Below, piece by piece: positions 24,274 to 33,931 of a stretch of DNA of 64,000 nt. Position numbers and translations under genes: made by a program. The notes under the pieces were generated by a model that did not search any database, was not told the origin of the DNA, and worked only from the letters and a program-made list of their open reading frames with translations. Source of the DNA: Pedobacter insulae. GTDB lineage: Bacteria; Bacteroidota; Bacteroidia; Sphingobacteriales; Sphingobacteriaceae. Position 1 is the first letter of the stretch. Each line of letters starts with the position of its first letter. The stretch spans positions 124,001 through 188,000 of the forward strand of contig NZ_FOPP01000004.1 of assembly GCF_900113525.1 (NCBI RefSeq). Reading direction: 5' to 3'.

Positions 24274-26625
24274 ATGTTTAAACTCAATTTTAAAATAGCC
24301 CTTCGCAATCTTTGGAAGAACAAGGGATATACCTTGTTAAATATTTTCGGTTTGGCTGTAGGATTAGCTGGTTTCATTATGATTTTGCTTTTCGCCAATC
24401 ATGAAAGAAGTTACGATACATGGAACCCCGAAGCTGCTGAAACTTACCGAATTTCGATAAGATGGGCACCTGGCGAAGAAGAATACTCTTCAAGTCCGGC
24501 CGAATTAGCACCTGCTTTAAAAGCGACGCTGCCCGAAATAGAAGATTATGGCCGTTTTTATGTGTGGGATATGTTTCAAAGGTTGGTAAGCACGGGTAAA
24601 AATGAGCTTTACTTTGATCATATTATGGGGGTTGATAGCACTTGGTTTAACTTGTTCCCTTATCAATTTATTTATGGTGACGTGGGAAAGTCGTTATTGT
24701 CTAAAGATCAAATTGTGCTTAGTAGTAAAGCAAGCGAAAAGCTTTTTGGCAAAGGGAATCCCGTAGGTAAAAATTTGGTAGTTAACACTACTACAACGTA
24801 TATTGTAAGTGGCGTTTATAAGGAGCCAAATACACCAGAACATATGGATGCTGACGCTTTTGTGAAAAAATCATCATCAGGAGATGGCTGGGGCAATGGA
24901 AATTTCTATACATATCTGAAAATTAAAAAAGGTATTAATAAGGCCAAATTTGAGAAGAAGCTCAACCAAGCTTTCCTCAAGTTACCTATCCTTAAAGAGC
25001 AGGCTTGGTTAAAGACCGCACAGATATACCTTACCCCGGTAACTGAAATATATCTACATGCTACTTCTTCCCAGGATCCTGCTAAAAGAGGAAATCCGAC
25101 TATTGTAACCATCTTAGTTTTGTTTTCGGCATTACTGCTTGTTATTGCCTGTATTAATTTCACCAATCTATCTATTGCACAATCCGTTAAACGTGCAAAG
25201 GAAACAGGCGTCCGTAAAGTTTTGGGTGCTGGCCAAAGAAATCTTATCTCTTATTTTTTAACAGAAACCATCATCCAATGTATTTGTGCTTTATTAATTG
25301 CCTTTGTACTTGCAGAAGCATTTATGCCAGTTTTAAATAACCTAATGGATACAAACTTAACTCTTTTTAATTATGCTCACCCCGTGAAACTGATTGTCCA
25401 GATTTCGGTGGTTATGCTAGTAGTTACAGTATTGGCTGGTGGGTATGCTGCCTTCTTTTTAGCTAATTATGAACCTGTAAAGGTTTTAAAAGGCAATTTT
25501 TCTAGAAGCGTAGGAAGTTTATGGATGCGTAAAACATTAATTTCTGTTCAATTTGTAGTTGCAATTGTGTTTATGATTGCTTTAATTATTATTAGGCAAC
25601 AGGTTAATTTTATCAAGAACCAAGACGTAGGCTTTAAAAAGAGTCATGTGATGGTATTTAAAATTAGAAAGGGAGAAAGTAGGAAGAACTTTGCACAGTT
25701 AAAACAACGTTTGCTTAACCTAGAAGGGGTAAAGGAAGTAAGTAGAGTTAATTATTACCCGGGCGTTAAAGCAATGCAGGTTATAGGAAGAGAATTTGAA
25801 GGAAAAAGCGTACAAAACCTAAGCATGGTTACCGTAGATTTTGATTATTTCGAGGTAATGGGCATGCCTGCTCAGTTGGGACGTACATTTTCGAAACAAT
25901 ATATTACCGATAGCACTGCCATTGTGGTAAACGAATCTGCTGTAAAAAAATACGGGCTACAAAAACTATTAGGACAAAAATGGATTGATAATCGGACAAT
26001 AATTGGAGTTGTTAAAGACCATATTCAGAAAGGCATGGAAACGGCAGCAGAACCTACGGGATTCGTTGTTGAAGGTAGAAATACTAATAGAGCAGATAAC
26101 GTTATTATCAAAGTTGCAGATAAAAATTTAACCCAAATTGTTAAAGGTGTGCAAAACACATGGGAAGCTATTGAACCATTTCCATTTCAATATAGCTGGC
26201 TAGATCAGAGCTTTGCAAACGTGTATGTTCAATACGTAAGACTAGATAAGTTGTTTAATATTTTTACCTATGTTACACTTGCCATAGCAATGCTTGGCCT
26301 GTTCGCATTGGCATCTTTTACTGTTCAAGAGAGAACAAAGGAAATTGGCGTTAGAAAAGTATTGGGAGCAGAGACCAGTGATATCTTAAAGATGCTAAAT
26401 AAGAGCTTTTTATTATTAATAGTTGTCGCAAACCTAATTGCAATTCCCCTTGCCTATATATTGTCGAACAACTGGTTGTCTGGATTTGCTTACCGTACGA
26501 TTATTACTATTTGGCCATTTGTAGTTGCTATGGCTATTTCTGTGATTGTTACGTTAATCACCGTAAGTCTGCAAGCGCTTAAAACGGCAAAGGCGAAACC
26601 CGTTGATGCGCTTAAATATGAGTAG
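24274..26625 (+). CDS. FtsX/MacB-type ABC permease, array member 1
   Basis: 783 residues. Topology deduced from the sequence: one N-terminal helix (about 20-42), a large periplasmic domain, three helices (about 280-400), a further helix (about 430-450), a second periplasmic domain and three C-terminal helices (about 670-780). Two coupling-helix motifs are present, ETGVRKVLGAGQRNL and KEIGVRKVLGAETSD, so the chain holds two complete MacB-like membrane modules. It begins MFKLNFKIALRNLWKNKG and ends NPVDALKYE-like (KPVDALKYE). Its first 53 coding bases plus 6 leader bases are identical to those of member 2. Substrate unknown. Confidence 0.9.
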   Translation: MFKLNFKIALRNLWKNKGYTLLNIFGLAVGLAGFIMILLFANHERSYDTWNPEAAETYRISIRWAPGEEEYSSSPAELAPALKATLPEIEDYGRFYVWDMFQRLVSTGKNELYFDHIMGVDSTWFNLFPYQFIYGDVGKSLLSKDQIVLSSKASEKLFGKGNPVGKNLVVNTTTTYIVSGVYKEPNTPEHMDADAFVKKSSSGDGWGNGNFYTYLKIKKGINKAKFEKKLNQAFLKLPILKEQAWLKTAQIYLTPVTEIYLHATSSQDPAKRGNPTIVTILVLFSALLLVIACINFTNLSIAQSVKRAKETGVRKVLGAGQRNLISYFLTETIIQCICALLIAFVLAEAFMPVLNNLMDTNLTLFNYAHPVKLIVQISVVMLVVTVLAGGYAAFFLANYEPVKVLKGNFSRSVGSLWMRKTLISVQFVVAIVFMIALIIIRQQVNFIKNQDVGFKKSHVMVFKIRKGESRKNFAQLKQRLLNLEGVKEVSRVNYYPGVKAMQVIGREFEGKSVQNLSMVTVDFDYFEVMGMPAQLGRTFSKQYITDSTAIVVNESAVKKYGLQKLLGQKWIDNRTIIGVVKDHIQKGMETAAEPTGFVVEGRNTNRADNVIIKVADKNLTQIVKGVQNTWEAIEPFPFQYSWLDQSFANVYVQYVRLDKLFNIFTYVTLAIAMLGLFALASFTVQERTKEIGVRKVLGAETSDILKMLNKSFLLLIVVANLIAIPLAYILSNNWLSGFAYRTIITIWPFVVAMAISVIVTLITVSLQALKTAKAKPVDALKYE

Positions 26626-26661
26626 TTGTTAGTTGGGATTTAATCCTTAAAAGTAAAGAAA

Positions 26662-29031
26662 ATGTTTAAACTCAATTTTAAAATAGCCCTTCGCAATCTT
26701 TGGAAGAACAAGGGTTTCTCCTTGATAAATATTGGAGGCTTGGCCATTGGTTTGGCCAGTTGCATGGTATTGTTGCTTTATGTAGCCTATGAGTGGAGCT
26801 ATGATAAACAATTTACTGATAATGATAAAACTTACATTGTTTATCAAAATTCAGTTGCCAATGGAAAAACCTTTAGTTGGGCTTGGACGCCAAATGCAAT
26901 GGCTAAAGAAGTCGAGGCTAAGATACCAGGTGTTAAATATGCTTCTCATTCCACTTATCCAAATGCAAAGCTCATAAGTTATGGTGAGAAAAAAATAAGT
27001 AGTAGAGCAGTTTTCGCAGATCCATCTTTCGTCAAAATATTTGACTATAAATTTATTAAAGGTAGTGCAAGCCAAGTTTTGAAAGATGTGAATTCCATTA
27101 TCCTGACCAAATCATTTGCTGAAAAACTTTTTGGAAATGAAGATCCAATCAATAAATCGGTTAAGCTAGAAAATGAGGATGTTTTAAAGGTAGCTGCAAT
27201 AATTGAAGACGTACCGGCCAATACCAGCATATACCTCGAATGCATTATGCCTTGGCAGTTATTTGTAAAAAGAGAGAGCTGGGTAAAGGAAGATAATTGG
27301 GGAAACAATATGTGCCTTACCGTGGTACAACTAAAAGATAACAATTTTTTCGACACTGCAAACGCTCAAATGCATGGCATTTATAAACGCAATCAAAAGG
27401 GAAATACAGCAGAGGCTTTATTACACCCCTTAACTAAATGGCATTTATATAGCGATTTTGAAAATGGTAAATCTGTTGGTGGCAAAATAGATCAGTTGAA
27501 AATATTTTTAATGCTCGCCTTTTGTATCTTGTTGATTGCCTGTGTTAATTTTATGAACTTATCGACCGCCCGCTCCGAAGGTAGGGCTAAGGAAGTAGGG
27601 GTGCGTAAAGCAATTGGTTCTTCCCGCAGATCGTTGATCAATCAATTTTTATTAGAGTCGGTATTACTAACCGTTATCTCTACTGTATTGGCGTTTATCC
27701 TTGTTGAGATTAGTGTACCCTACTTCAATAATCTGCTAGACATCAAATTGGAAATTGACTATAGTAATAGTAGGTTTTGGATAACCTTATTGTTGTTAAT
27801 GGTTGTTACTGGACTTGTTGCGGGAAGTTATCCAGCCTTATACCTGTCGTCTTTTGAACCGATTAAAGTTTTGAAAGGTTTTAGGATTAAAACAGATTCG
27901 TCAGTTTCAGTTAGAAAAGTTCTAGTTGTAGGGCAATTTGTCTTCGCTGCTTGTTTAATTGTCTGTACCTCAGTAATTTATCAACAACTTAGCTATGTAA
28001 AGAATAAACCAATTGGCTACAACAAGGCAAACCTAGTGCAGATTGCTGTTCAAGGTAAAATGGCCAACCAAACAAAGCTTGACTTGATTAAGGCACAATT
28101 ATTGAAATCAGGCGCTGTATCTAATGTAACTTTCTTTAGTCAGGATATAACCGAAAGTGGCAATAACACCACGGATGTGTCTTGGAAAGGAAAAATCCCA
28201 GGCGAATCTATTCTTTTTAATAATAGAGGAATTGGGGGTGATTTTATAAAGACAATTGGCACCGAGTTGGTTGCGGGAAGAGAATTTTTAACAAACGGCG
28301 TAAGCGATACCAATAGCGTGATGCTAAATGAGGCCGCAGTTAAGATGATGAGACTTAAAGATCCGATTGGTGCGACCATAAGATTTTGGGGAAATGAGCG
28401 GAAAAATGTTGGTATCGTTAAAGATTTTGTAGTGGAAAGTGCTTATCAAAAAGTCGCTCCCATGATATTTTTTCCAAGTTCTACTTGGAGTGCTTCGGTC
28501 ATCATCGCTCGTTTAAACCCCGATCAGAATCTTAGTTCTTCTTTAGAAGCAATTGATGCTATTGTTAAGGGAATAGAACCCAATTACCCAGTTAATAGAA
28601 AATTTGTTGATGAAGGCTTCGAAATTAAATTTAAAGACGAGAAGCTATTAGGGACACTTTCTAATTGGTTTGGTGGTTTTTCTATCTTTATTTCTTGCTT
28701 GGGATTGTTAGGTTTAGCTTTATTTATGGCGGAGCAGCGCAAAAAAGAGATCAGCATCCGTAAAGTTTTAGGAGCCAGCACAGCTAATATTTTAGCATTG
28801 CTCAATAAGGAGTTCATTAAGCTAGTAGCTATTGCTAATTTGATTGCTTTTCCCCTGGCTTATATAGTTATTAATCAATGGCTATCTGCTTTTGAATATC
28901 GTATAACTATCTCGGTTTTGCCTTTTGCCTTAGCTGTTGTGATCTCCCTGTTAATCGCGTTTTTAACAGTCAGCATTCAGTCGGTCAAAGTTGCGAAAGC
29001 CAACCCAATCGATGCCCTTAAATACGAATAA
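26662..29031 (+). CDS. FtsX/MacB-type ABC permease, array member 2
   Basis: 789 residues, same two-module topology as its neighbours. Coupling motifs: KEVGVRKAIGSSRRSL (middle) and KEISIRKVLGASTANI (C-terminal). It is most like member 4 (shared KGFSLINIGGLAIGL at the start, SSFEPIKVLKGF after the third helix, and AEQRKKEISIRKVLG). It begins 36 bp after member 1 and ends NPIDALKYE. There is no ATPase domain in the chain. Confidence 0.9.
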   Translation: MFKLNFKIALRNLWKNKGFSLINIGGLAIGLASCMVLLLYVAYEWSYDKQFTDNDKTYIVYQNSVANGKTFSWAWTPNAMAKEVEAKIPGVKYASHSTYPNAKLISYGEKKISSRAVFADPSFVKIFDYKFIKGSASQVLKDVNSIILTKSFAEKLFGNEDPINKSVKLENEDVLKVAAIIEDVPANTSIYLECIMPWQLFVKRESWVKEDNWGNNMCLTVVQLKDNNFFDTANAQMHGIYKRNQKGNTAEALLHPLTKWHLYSDFENGKSVGGKIDQLKIFLMLAFCILLIACVNFMNLSTARSEGRAKEVGVRKAIGSSRRSLINQFLLESVLLTVISTVLAFILVEISVPYFNNLLDIKLEIDYSNSRFWITLLLLMVVTGLVAGSYPALYLSSFEPIKVLKGFRIKTDSSVSVRKVLVVGQFVFAACLIVCTSVIYQQLSYVKNKPIGYNKANLVQIAVQGKMANQTKLDLIKAQLLKSGAVSNVTFFSQDITESGNNTTDVSWKGKIPGESILFNNRGIGGDFIKTIGTELVAGREFLTNGVSDTNSVMLNEAAVKMMRLKDPIGATIRFWGNERKNVGIVKDFVVESAYQKVAPMIFFPSSTWSASVIIARLNPDQNLSSSLEAIDAIVKGIEPNYPVNRKFVDEGFEIKFKDEKLLGTLSNWFGGFSIFISCLGLLGLALFMAEQRKKEISIRKVLGASTANILALLNKEFIKLVAIANLIAFPLAYIVINQWLSAFEYRITISVLPFALAVVISLLIAFLTVSIQSVKVAKANPIDALKYE

Positions 29032-29087
29032 TACGTGATGCATTTCGCCCCTACAACTTATAAAGCAATACGTAAAACTTAAATAAG

Positions 29088-31466
29088 ATGTTCAAATTAA
29101 ACATTAAAATCGCTTTGCGAAACCTCTGGAAGAATAAAACTTCCTCATTTATCAATGTAATTGGTTTAGCCATTGGCTTGGCGGCCTGTTTGATGTTATT
29201 GGTGTACGTATCCTATGAATGGAATTTTGATAAGCATGGGAAAAACTCTGCCAATCTTTATACCGTAATGACTAATATCCCTGGTGATGATGGTAAGATA
29301 TTTAAAACTTTTGAAGGATCAACAACAGCACTCGGTCCTCTACTAAAAGCAGAGATACCTGAAATTAAACATTTAGCCAGAATGAATTACCTCAAGAAGG
29401 GATTGATAGCTGTTGGCGAAAATAGTTTTAAAAAACTGGGAAAATTTGCCGAACCTGAAATCTTAAAGTTGTTTGACTATGAATTTATAGAGGGAAATGC
29501 GGCAACTGCCATGCAAAATCCAAAGTCGATCATTATTACAAAGAGTACCGCCGATGCCTTATTTGGATCTACCAACGTGTTAAATAGAGTTGTTCGCTAT
29601 CAGGATATGGAGGATTTAACTGTTTCGGCAGTAATTAAAGACCTACCAGATAATACATCAGCTACTTTAAAATTTGACTATTTAATGCCCTGGGCTTTTT
29701 ATGAAATGGTTGATGCAGATGCGAAAAGCTTAAACTGGGGAAATTTCAGTTATGTGACGATGTTTTTACTTGATTCACAAGCTGATATAGTTAAGGTAAG
29801 CGAAAAAGTAGATAAAGTTGTTAAAACTCATCTAAACCAAGCAACGCAGCCCTATAGTATTTATCAATTTAATAAACTTCACCTTTATGGAAAGTTTGAG
29901 AATGGCGTAAGCGTAGGAGGCGATATTGAGCAAATTTATCTGTTTGTAGGATTGGCCTTTGGCATATTGATGATCGCTTGTATCAATTTTATGAACATGG
30001 CAACAGCAAAATCCGAAAAAAGAGCAAAGGAAGTTGGTATTAAAAAAACAATAGGCGCTAATCGGATTTCTTTGATCACACAGTTCTTAACAGAGTCGAT
30101 GGTACTAACGTTAGCTGCCGTAGTTCTTGCCATAGCTATGCTAGAAATATTCTTGCCCACTTTTAATCAACTGCTAGGTATAAAAATGGATATATTTTAT
30201 TTTAGCGCGTCGAGTTGGGCAGGTATTTTAGGAATTGTTCTAGCTACAGGATTGATTGCGGGAAGTTACCCTGCATTCTATTTATCCTCTTTTAGTCCTA
30301 TTCAAACATTAAGAAAGAAGATCCAAGGCAAAGGTTATTTCTCGATAAGCCTTCGTCAAGTATTAGTGGTTGGGCAGTTTTGTTTTGCCATTTTATTAAT
30401 CATCTCTACATTGGTTATCTATCGTCAACTTCAATATGTAAAGAATAGACCATTGGGAGTAAATATCAATGCGCTAATTGAAATTCCGCAAGAAGGGGCG
30501 TTAAAAGATAGGTACGAATTGTATAAAGAGAAATTATTGAGGTCTGGCGCAATTACAAGTATCAATAATACCTCTACCAAATTATCACATCATAATTCAA
30601 ATTTTTTAGATATACGCTGGGATGGTATGACCCAGGAAAGAAATTTAACCATTTTTAATCAAGTAAGGGCAGGGTATGATTTCACTAAAACAAACGGAAT
30701 TAAACTAATTAGTGGCAGAGATTTTTCTAAACAATTTGCTTCAGATACTTCCGCTATTTTGATTAGTGCATCTGCAGCAAAAGTAATGAACCTTAAAAAT
30801 CCAATAGGAGAAACGATTACGATCCATGAAGAGAAATATAATGTTGTAGGCTTGTTTGATGATTATGTTTGGGATACACCTTATAAATCAAATAGCCCAA
30901 TGGTTGTAATGTTTGCAGACAAATACACCAGCTTTATTACCATGAGGCTAAATACTGCAAATAGTATTCAACAGAATATAGAAGCAGTTTCTAAAATTAC
31001 TAAAGAGCTTAATCCAGCCTATCCGGTAGAAATTAGCTTTGTGGATGATGTTTATGCAGAACTCTTGCAAAAAGAAAAAACATTAGGTATTCTCTCTAAT
31101 CTCTTCGGCGGTTTAGCAATTTTTGTTTCTTGCCTCGGTTTATTTGGCTTAGTAGCTTACAGTGCTGAACAACGTACCAAAGAATTTGGTGTACGAAAAG
31201 TACTTGGTGCATCGGTAGCAAACCTGATGCAGCTTTTATCTGTCTCTTTTATTAAAATGATTGTGGTAGCCATCGTAATCGCAACTCCATTAAGTTATTA
31301 TGCAATGGGCAAGTGGCTAGCTAAATTCGAATACCATACGGAAATAAGCTGGTGGATTATTCCAGTTGCTGGTTTTGCGACCTTAACAATGGCACTAATT
31401 ACCGTTAGTTTTCAAGCCTATAAATCGGCCAAAGCTAATCCAGTTGATGCTTTGAAATATGAATAA
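29088..31466 (+). CDS. FtsX/MacB-type ABC permease, array member 3
   Basis: 792 residues with the two FtsX modules and two periplasmic domains. Coupling motifs: KEVGIKKTIGANRISL and KEFGVRKVLGASVANL (Phe in place of the usual Ile). It belongs to the member 2/4 subgroup (YEWNFDKH near the start, SSFSPIQTLRKK). It starts 56 bp after member 2. Its leader contains a 17-nt sequence (29067-29083) also found before member 9. Confidence 0.9.
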   Translation: MFKLNIKIALRNLWKNKTSSFINVIGLAIGLAACLMLLVYVSYEWNFDKHGKNSANLYTVMTNIPGDDGKIFKTFEGSTTALGPLLKAEIPEIKHLARMNYLKKGLIAVGENSFKKLGKFAEPEILKLFDYEFIEGNAATAMQNPKSIIITKSTADALFGSTNVLNRVVRYQDMEDLTVSAVIKDLPDNTSATLKFDYLMPWAFYEMVDADAKSLNWGNFSYVTMFLLDSQADIVKVSEKVDKVVKTHLNQATQPYSIYQFNKLHLYGKFENGVSVGGDIEQIYLFVGLAFGILMIACINFMNMATAKSEKRAKEVGIKKTIGANRISLITQFLTESMVLTLAAVVLAIAMLEIFLPTFNQLLGIKMDIFYFSASSWAGILGIVLATGLIAGSYPAFYLSSFSPIQTLRKKIQGKGYFSISLRQVLVVGQFCFAILLIISTLVIYRQLQYVKNRPLGVNINALIEIPQEGALKDRYELYKEKLLRSGAITSINNTSTKLSHHNSNFLDIRWDGMTQERNLTIFNQVRAGYDFTKTNGIKLISGRDFSKQFASDTSAILISASAAKVMNLKNPIGETITIHEEKYNVVGLFDDYVWDTPYKSNSPMVVMFADKYTSFITMRLNTANSIQQNIEAVSKITKELNPAYPVEISFVDDVYAELLQKEKTLGILSNLFGGLAIFVSCLGLFGLVAYSAEQRTKEFGVRKVLGASVANLMQLLSVSFIKMIVVAIVIATPLSYYAMGKWLAKFEYHTEISWWIIPVAGFATLTMALITVSFQAYKSAKANPVDALKYE

Positions 31467-31493
31467 GTCAGAAAATCTATAAATCTCATTAAG

Positions 31494-33872
31494 ATGTTCA
31501 AATTAAACTTAAAAATTGCCCTACGTAACCTTTGGAAGAACAAAGGCTTTTCTTTAATCAATATTGGCGGATTAGCAATTGGCCTGACTTGTTCACTGAT
31601 GCTTTTGTTGTATGTGAATTACGAATGGAGTTTTGACAAACAGCTTAAAAATTTTGATAAGATCTATTTAGCCAAGCTTAATCTCAAGTTTAATGGGAAT
31701 ATCGCAACAACCGGAGCGGTTCCTTATAAGTTAACGGGAGCAGTAATGGAAGAAATTCCAGGTATCAAAAGAGCAAGTCGTTTTTATGTTCATCATGGAA
31801 GTAAACTGTTTAGCAAGGGCGAAAATAAATTTAAGTTAAAGTCTCTTTATGTGGATCCTTCCTTTATTCAAATCTTACGCTATAATTTCTTATACGGTAA
31901 TGAAGGCAGTGCTCTTAGCAAACCAAATTCACTAATTTTAACAGCCTCTACAGCAAAAAAGCTATTTGGAACTGAAAATCCAATTGGTAAAAGTGTAAAG
32001 TGGGATAATTTAAAAGAGCTACAGGTTACGGGGGTAATCGAAGACTTGCCAAAAAACCAAAGTATACAATTTGAAATCTTACAACCATGGGCATTTTTTG
32101 AACAAATTGATTCCAGTGTAAAAACGAGTGGATGGGGGAGTATTGATTGTGCCGCACTATTTGAACTAAAAGACAATGCCTCTGTTGAACAAATTAATGG
32201 GTTACTTAAAAATTTTGTCGTAAATAAAGAACCGGAATTAAAGTCCTATATCTACGAGCCATTTCTTTTTCCCCTTAGTAAAATTCATTTATATAGCCAA
32301 TTTGAAAATGGAAAAGTTGTGGGAGGTGGAATCGACCAAGTTAAGTTATTTGCTTTTTTAGCATTATGTGTACTACTTGTGGCCTGTATAAATTATATGA
32401 ATTTATCTACAGCTCGTTCAGAAAAGAGAGCAAGAGAGGTTGGGGTGAGAAAAGCTTTAGGGTCGAGCAGACAAACCATCATGGGTCAATTCATCCTAGA
32501 ATCGCTAATGCTTTCGCTTTTCTCTATGATGATTGCCTTTGCTTTGGTTGAAGTTTCCCTTCCATACTTCAATAATTTATTGGCAGTTACAATTGAAATA
32601 AATTATAGTTCGTATCTGTTTTGGACAGTGATTATTGGTTTAATTCTAATCACTGGTCTACTTGCAGGCAGCTATCCAGCGTTCTACTTATCGTCTTTTA
32701 TCCCAGTTAAAGTGCTTAAAGGCTTTAAAGGCTCTATCGGGACTTTATCATTTAGAAGAGCGCTGGTTGTACTTCAATTTAGTTTATCAGTTTGTATGAT
32801 TATATCGGCCATTGTGGTATACAATCAAATTCAATTTCTGAAGAACAGACCGTTAGGTTTCGATCAGAACAATATGGTTCAATTAGATTTAGAAGGAGCG
32901 TTTAAAGATCCGAGCAAAACTGAAATTTTTAAGAAGGAACTCCTCCAGGCGGGGGCTATAGTTGCTGCTTCAGAATTTGCAAGTCCATTTACCGAAGGTG
33001 GTACTATAACGGGAGATGTAAGTTGGCCAGGAAAGCCCGCAACCGACCGCTCGATTATTAATTACCGGAGTACGGGTTTTGCTTTCACAAACACCATAGG
33101 AGCTAAAGTTTTAGCAGGAAGAGATTTTTCTCCCCAATTTTCGGCGGATACCAATACCTCTGTATTGCTAAATGAGTCCGCTGTTAAATTAATGAACCTA
33201 AAAAAGCCCGTTGGAACGATTATCCATTGGGATAATGAGCCTTTAAAAATAGTAGGTGTTATTCAGGATTATTTTAGTGAGCGATTAGGTAAAATTGGCG
33301 AGCCGACTTTATTCTATTACAATGTTAAGACTAGTGGGGTGTTGTTACTCCGATTAAATCCTAATCAATCATTAACTACTTCGATTGAGCAGATTAAAAG
33401 AAGCACTCAAAAATTTAATTCTGCGTATCCGGCAGAAATAACTTTCGTAAGTGAGGGTATGCAAACAAAATTACAGAGTGAGCGACTCTTAAGTATTCTT
33501 TCAAACGTTTTCGGTGGCTTTGCTATCTTCATTTCTTGCTTGGGCTTACTGGGCTTGGCACTCTATATGGCTGAGCAGAGAAGCAAAGAAATTAGCATTA
33601 GAAAGGTTCTGGGAGCAGGTTTGTCAGATATTCTTGTGCTACTTAACAAGGACTTCATGAAACTTGTCGTAATTGCAAACGTCATTGCCATACCAATAGC
33701 CTATATTTTAATGACTAACTGGTTAAAGAAGTATGATTATAAGATTGATGTTAACTATTTGCCATTTCTACTAGCTGTAGTTGCCTCTATTTTAATTGCT
33801 TTGCTAACAGTAAGTCTGCAAACGTTTAAGGTTGCTAAAGCAAATGCGGTTGATGCTTTGAAATACGAATAG
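31494..33872 (+). CDS. FtsX/MacB-type ABC permease, array member 4
   Basis: 792 residues, two-module permease closest to member 2. Coupling motifs: REVGVRKALGSSRQTI and KEISIRKVLGAGLSDI. The third helix region reads GLLAGSYPAFYLSSF, with VKVLKGFKGS following. It starts 27 bp after member 3 and ends NAVDALKYE. No features point to a particular substrate. Confidence 0.9.
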   Translation: MFKLNLKIALRNLWKNKGFSLINIGGLAIGLTCSLMLLLYVNYEWSFDKQLKNFDKIYLAKLNLKFNGNIATTGAVPYKLTGAVMEEIPGIKRASRFYVHHGSKLFSKGENKFKLKSLYVDPSFIQILRYNFLYGNEGSALSKPNSLILTASTAKKLFGTENPIGKSVKWDNLKELQVTGVIEDLPKNQSIQFEILQPWAFFEQIDSSVKTSGWGSIDCAALFELKDNASVEQINGLLKNFVVNKEPELKSYIYEPFLFPLSKIHLYSQFENGKVVGGGIDQVKLFAFLALCVLLVACINYMNLSTARSEKRAREVGVRKALGSSRQTIMGQFILESLMLSLFSMMIAFALVEVSLPYFNNLLAVTIEINYSSYLFWTVIIGLILITGLLAGSYPAFYLSSFIPVKVLKGFKGSIGTLSFRRALVVLQFSLSVCMIISAIVVYNQIQFLKNRPLGFDQNNMVQLDLEGAFKDPSKTEIFKKELLQAGAIVAASEFASPFTEGGTITGDVSWPGKPATDRSIINYRSTGFAFTNTIGAKVLAGRDFSPQFSADTNTSVLLNESAVKLMNLKKPVGTIIHWDNEPLKIVGVIQDYFSERLGKIGEPTLFYYNVKTSGVLLLRLNPNQSLTTSIEQIKRSTQKFNSAYPAEITFVSEGMQTKLQSERLLSILSNVFGGFAIFISCLGLLGLALYMAEQRSKEISIRKVLGAGLSDILVLLNKDFMKLVVIANVIAIPIAYILMTNWLKKYDYKIDVNYLPFLLAVVASILIALLTVSLQTFKVAKANAVDALKYE

Positions 33873-33931
33873 TCTCAAAAGACTGTAAAATCAAGGTAGA
33901 ACTATATCTCACACGTAATAAATTGTAAACG

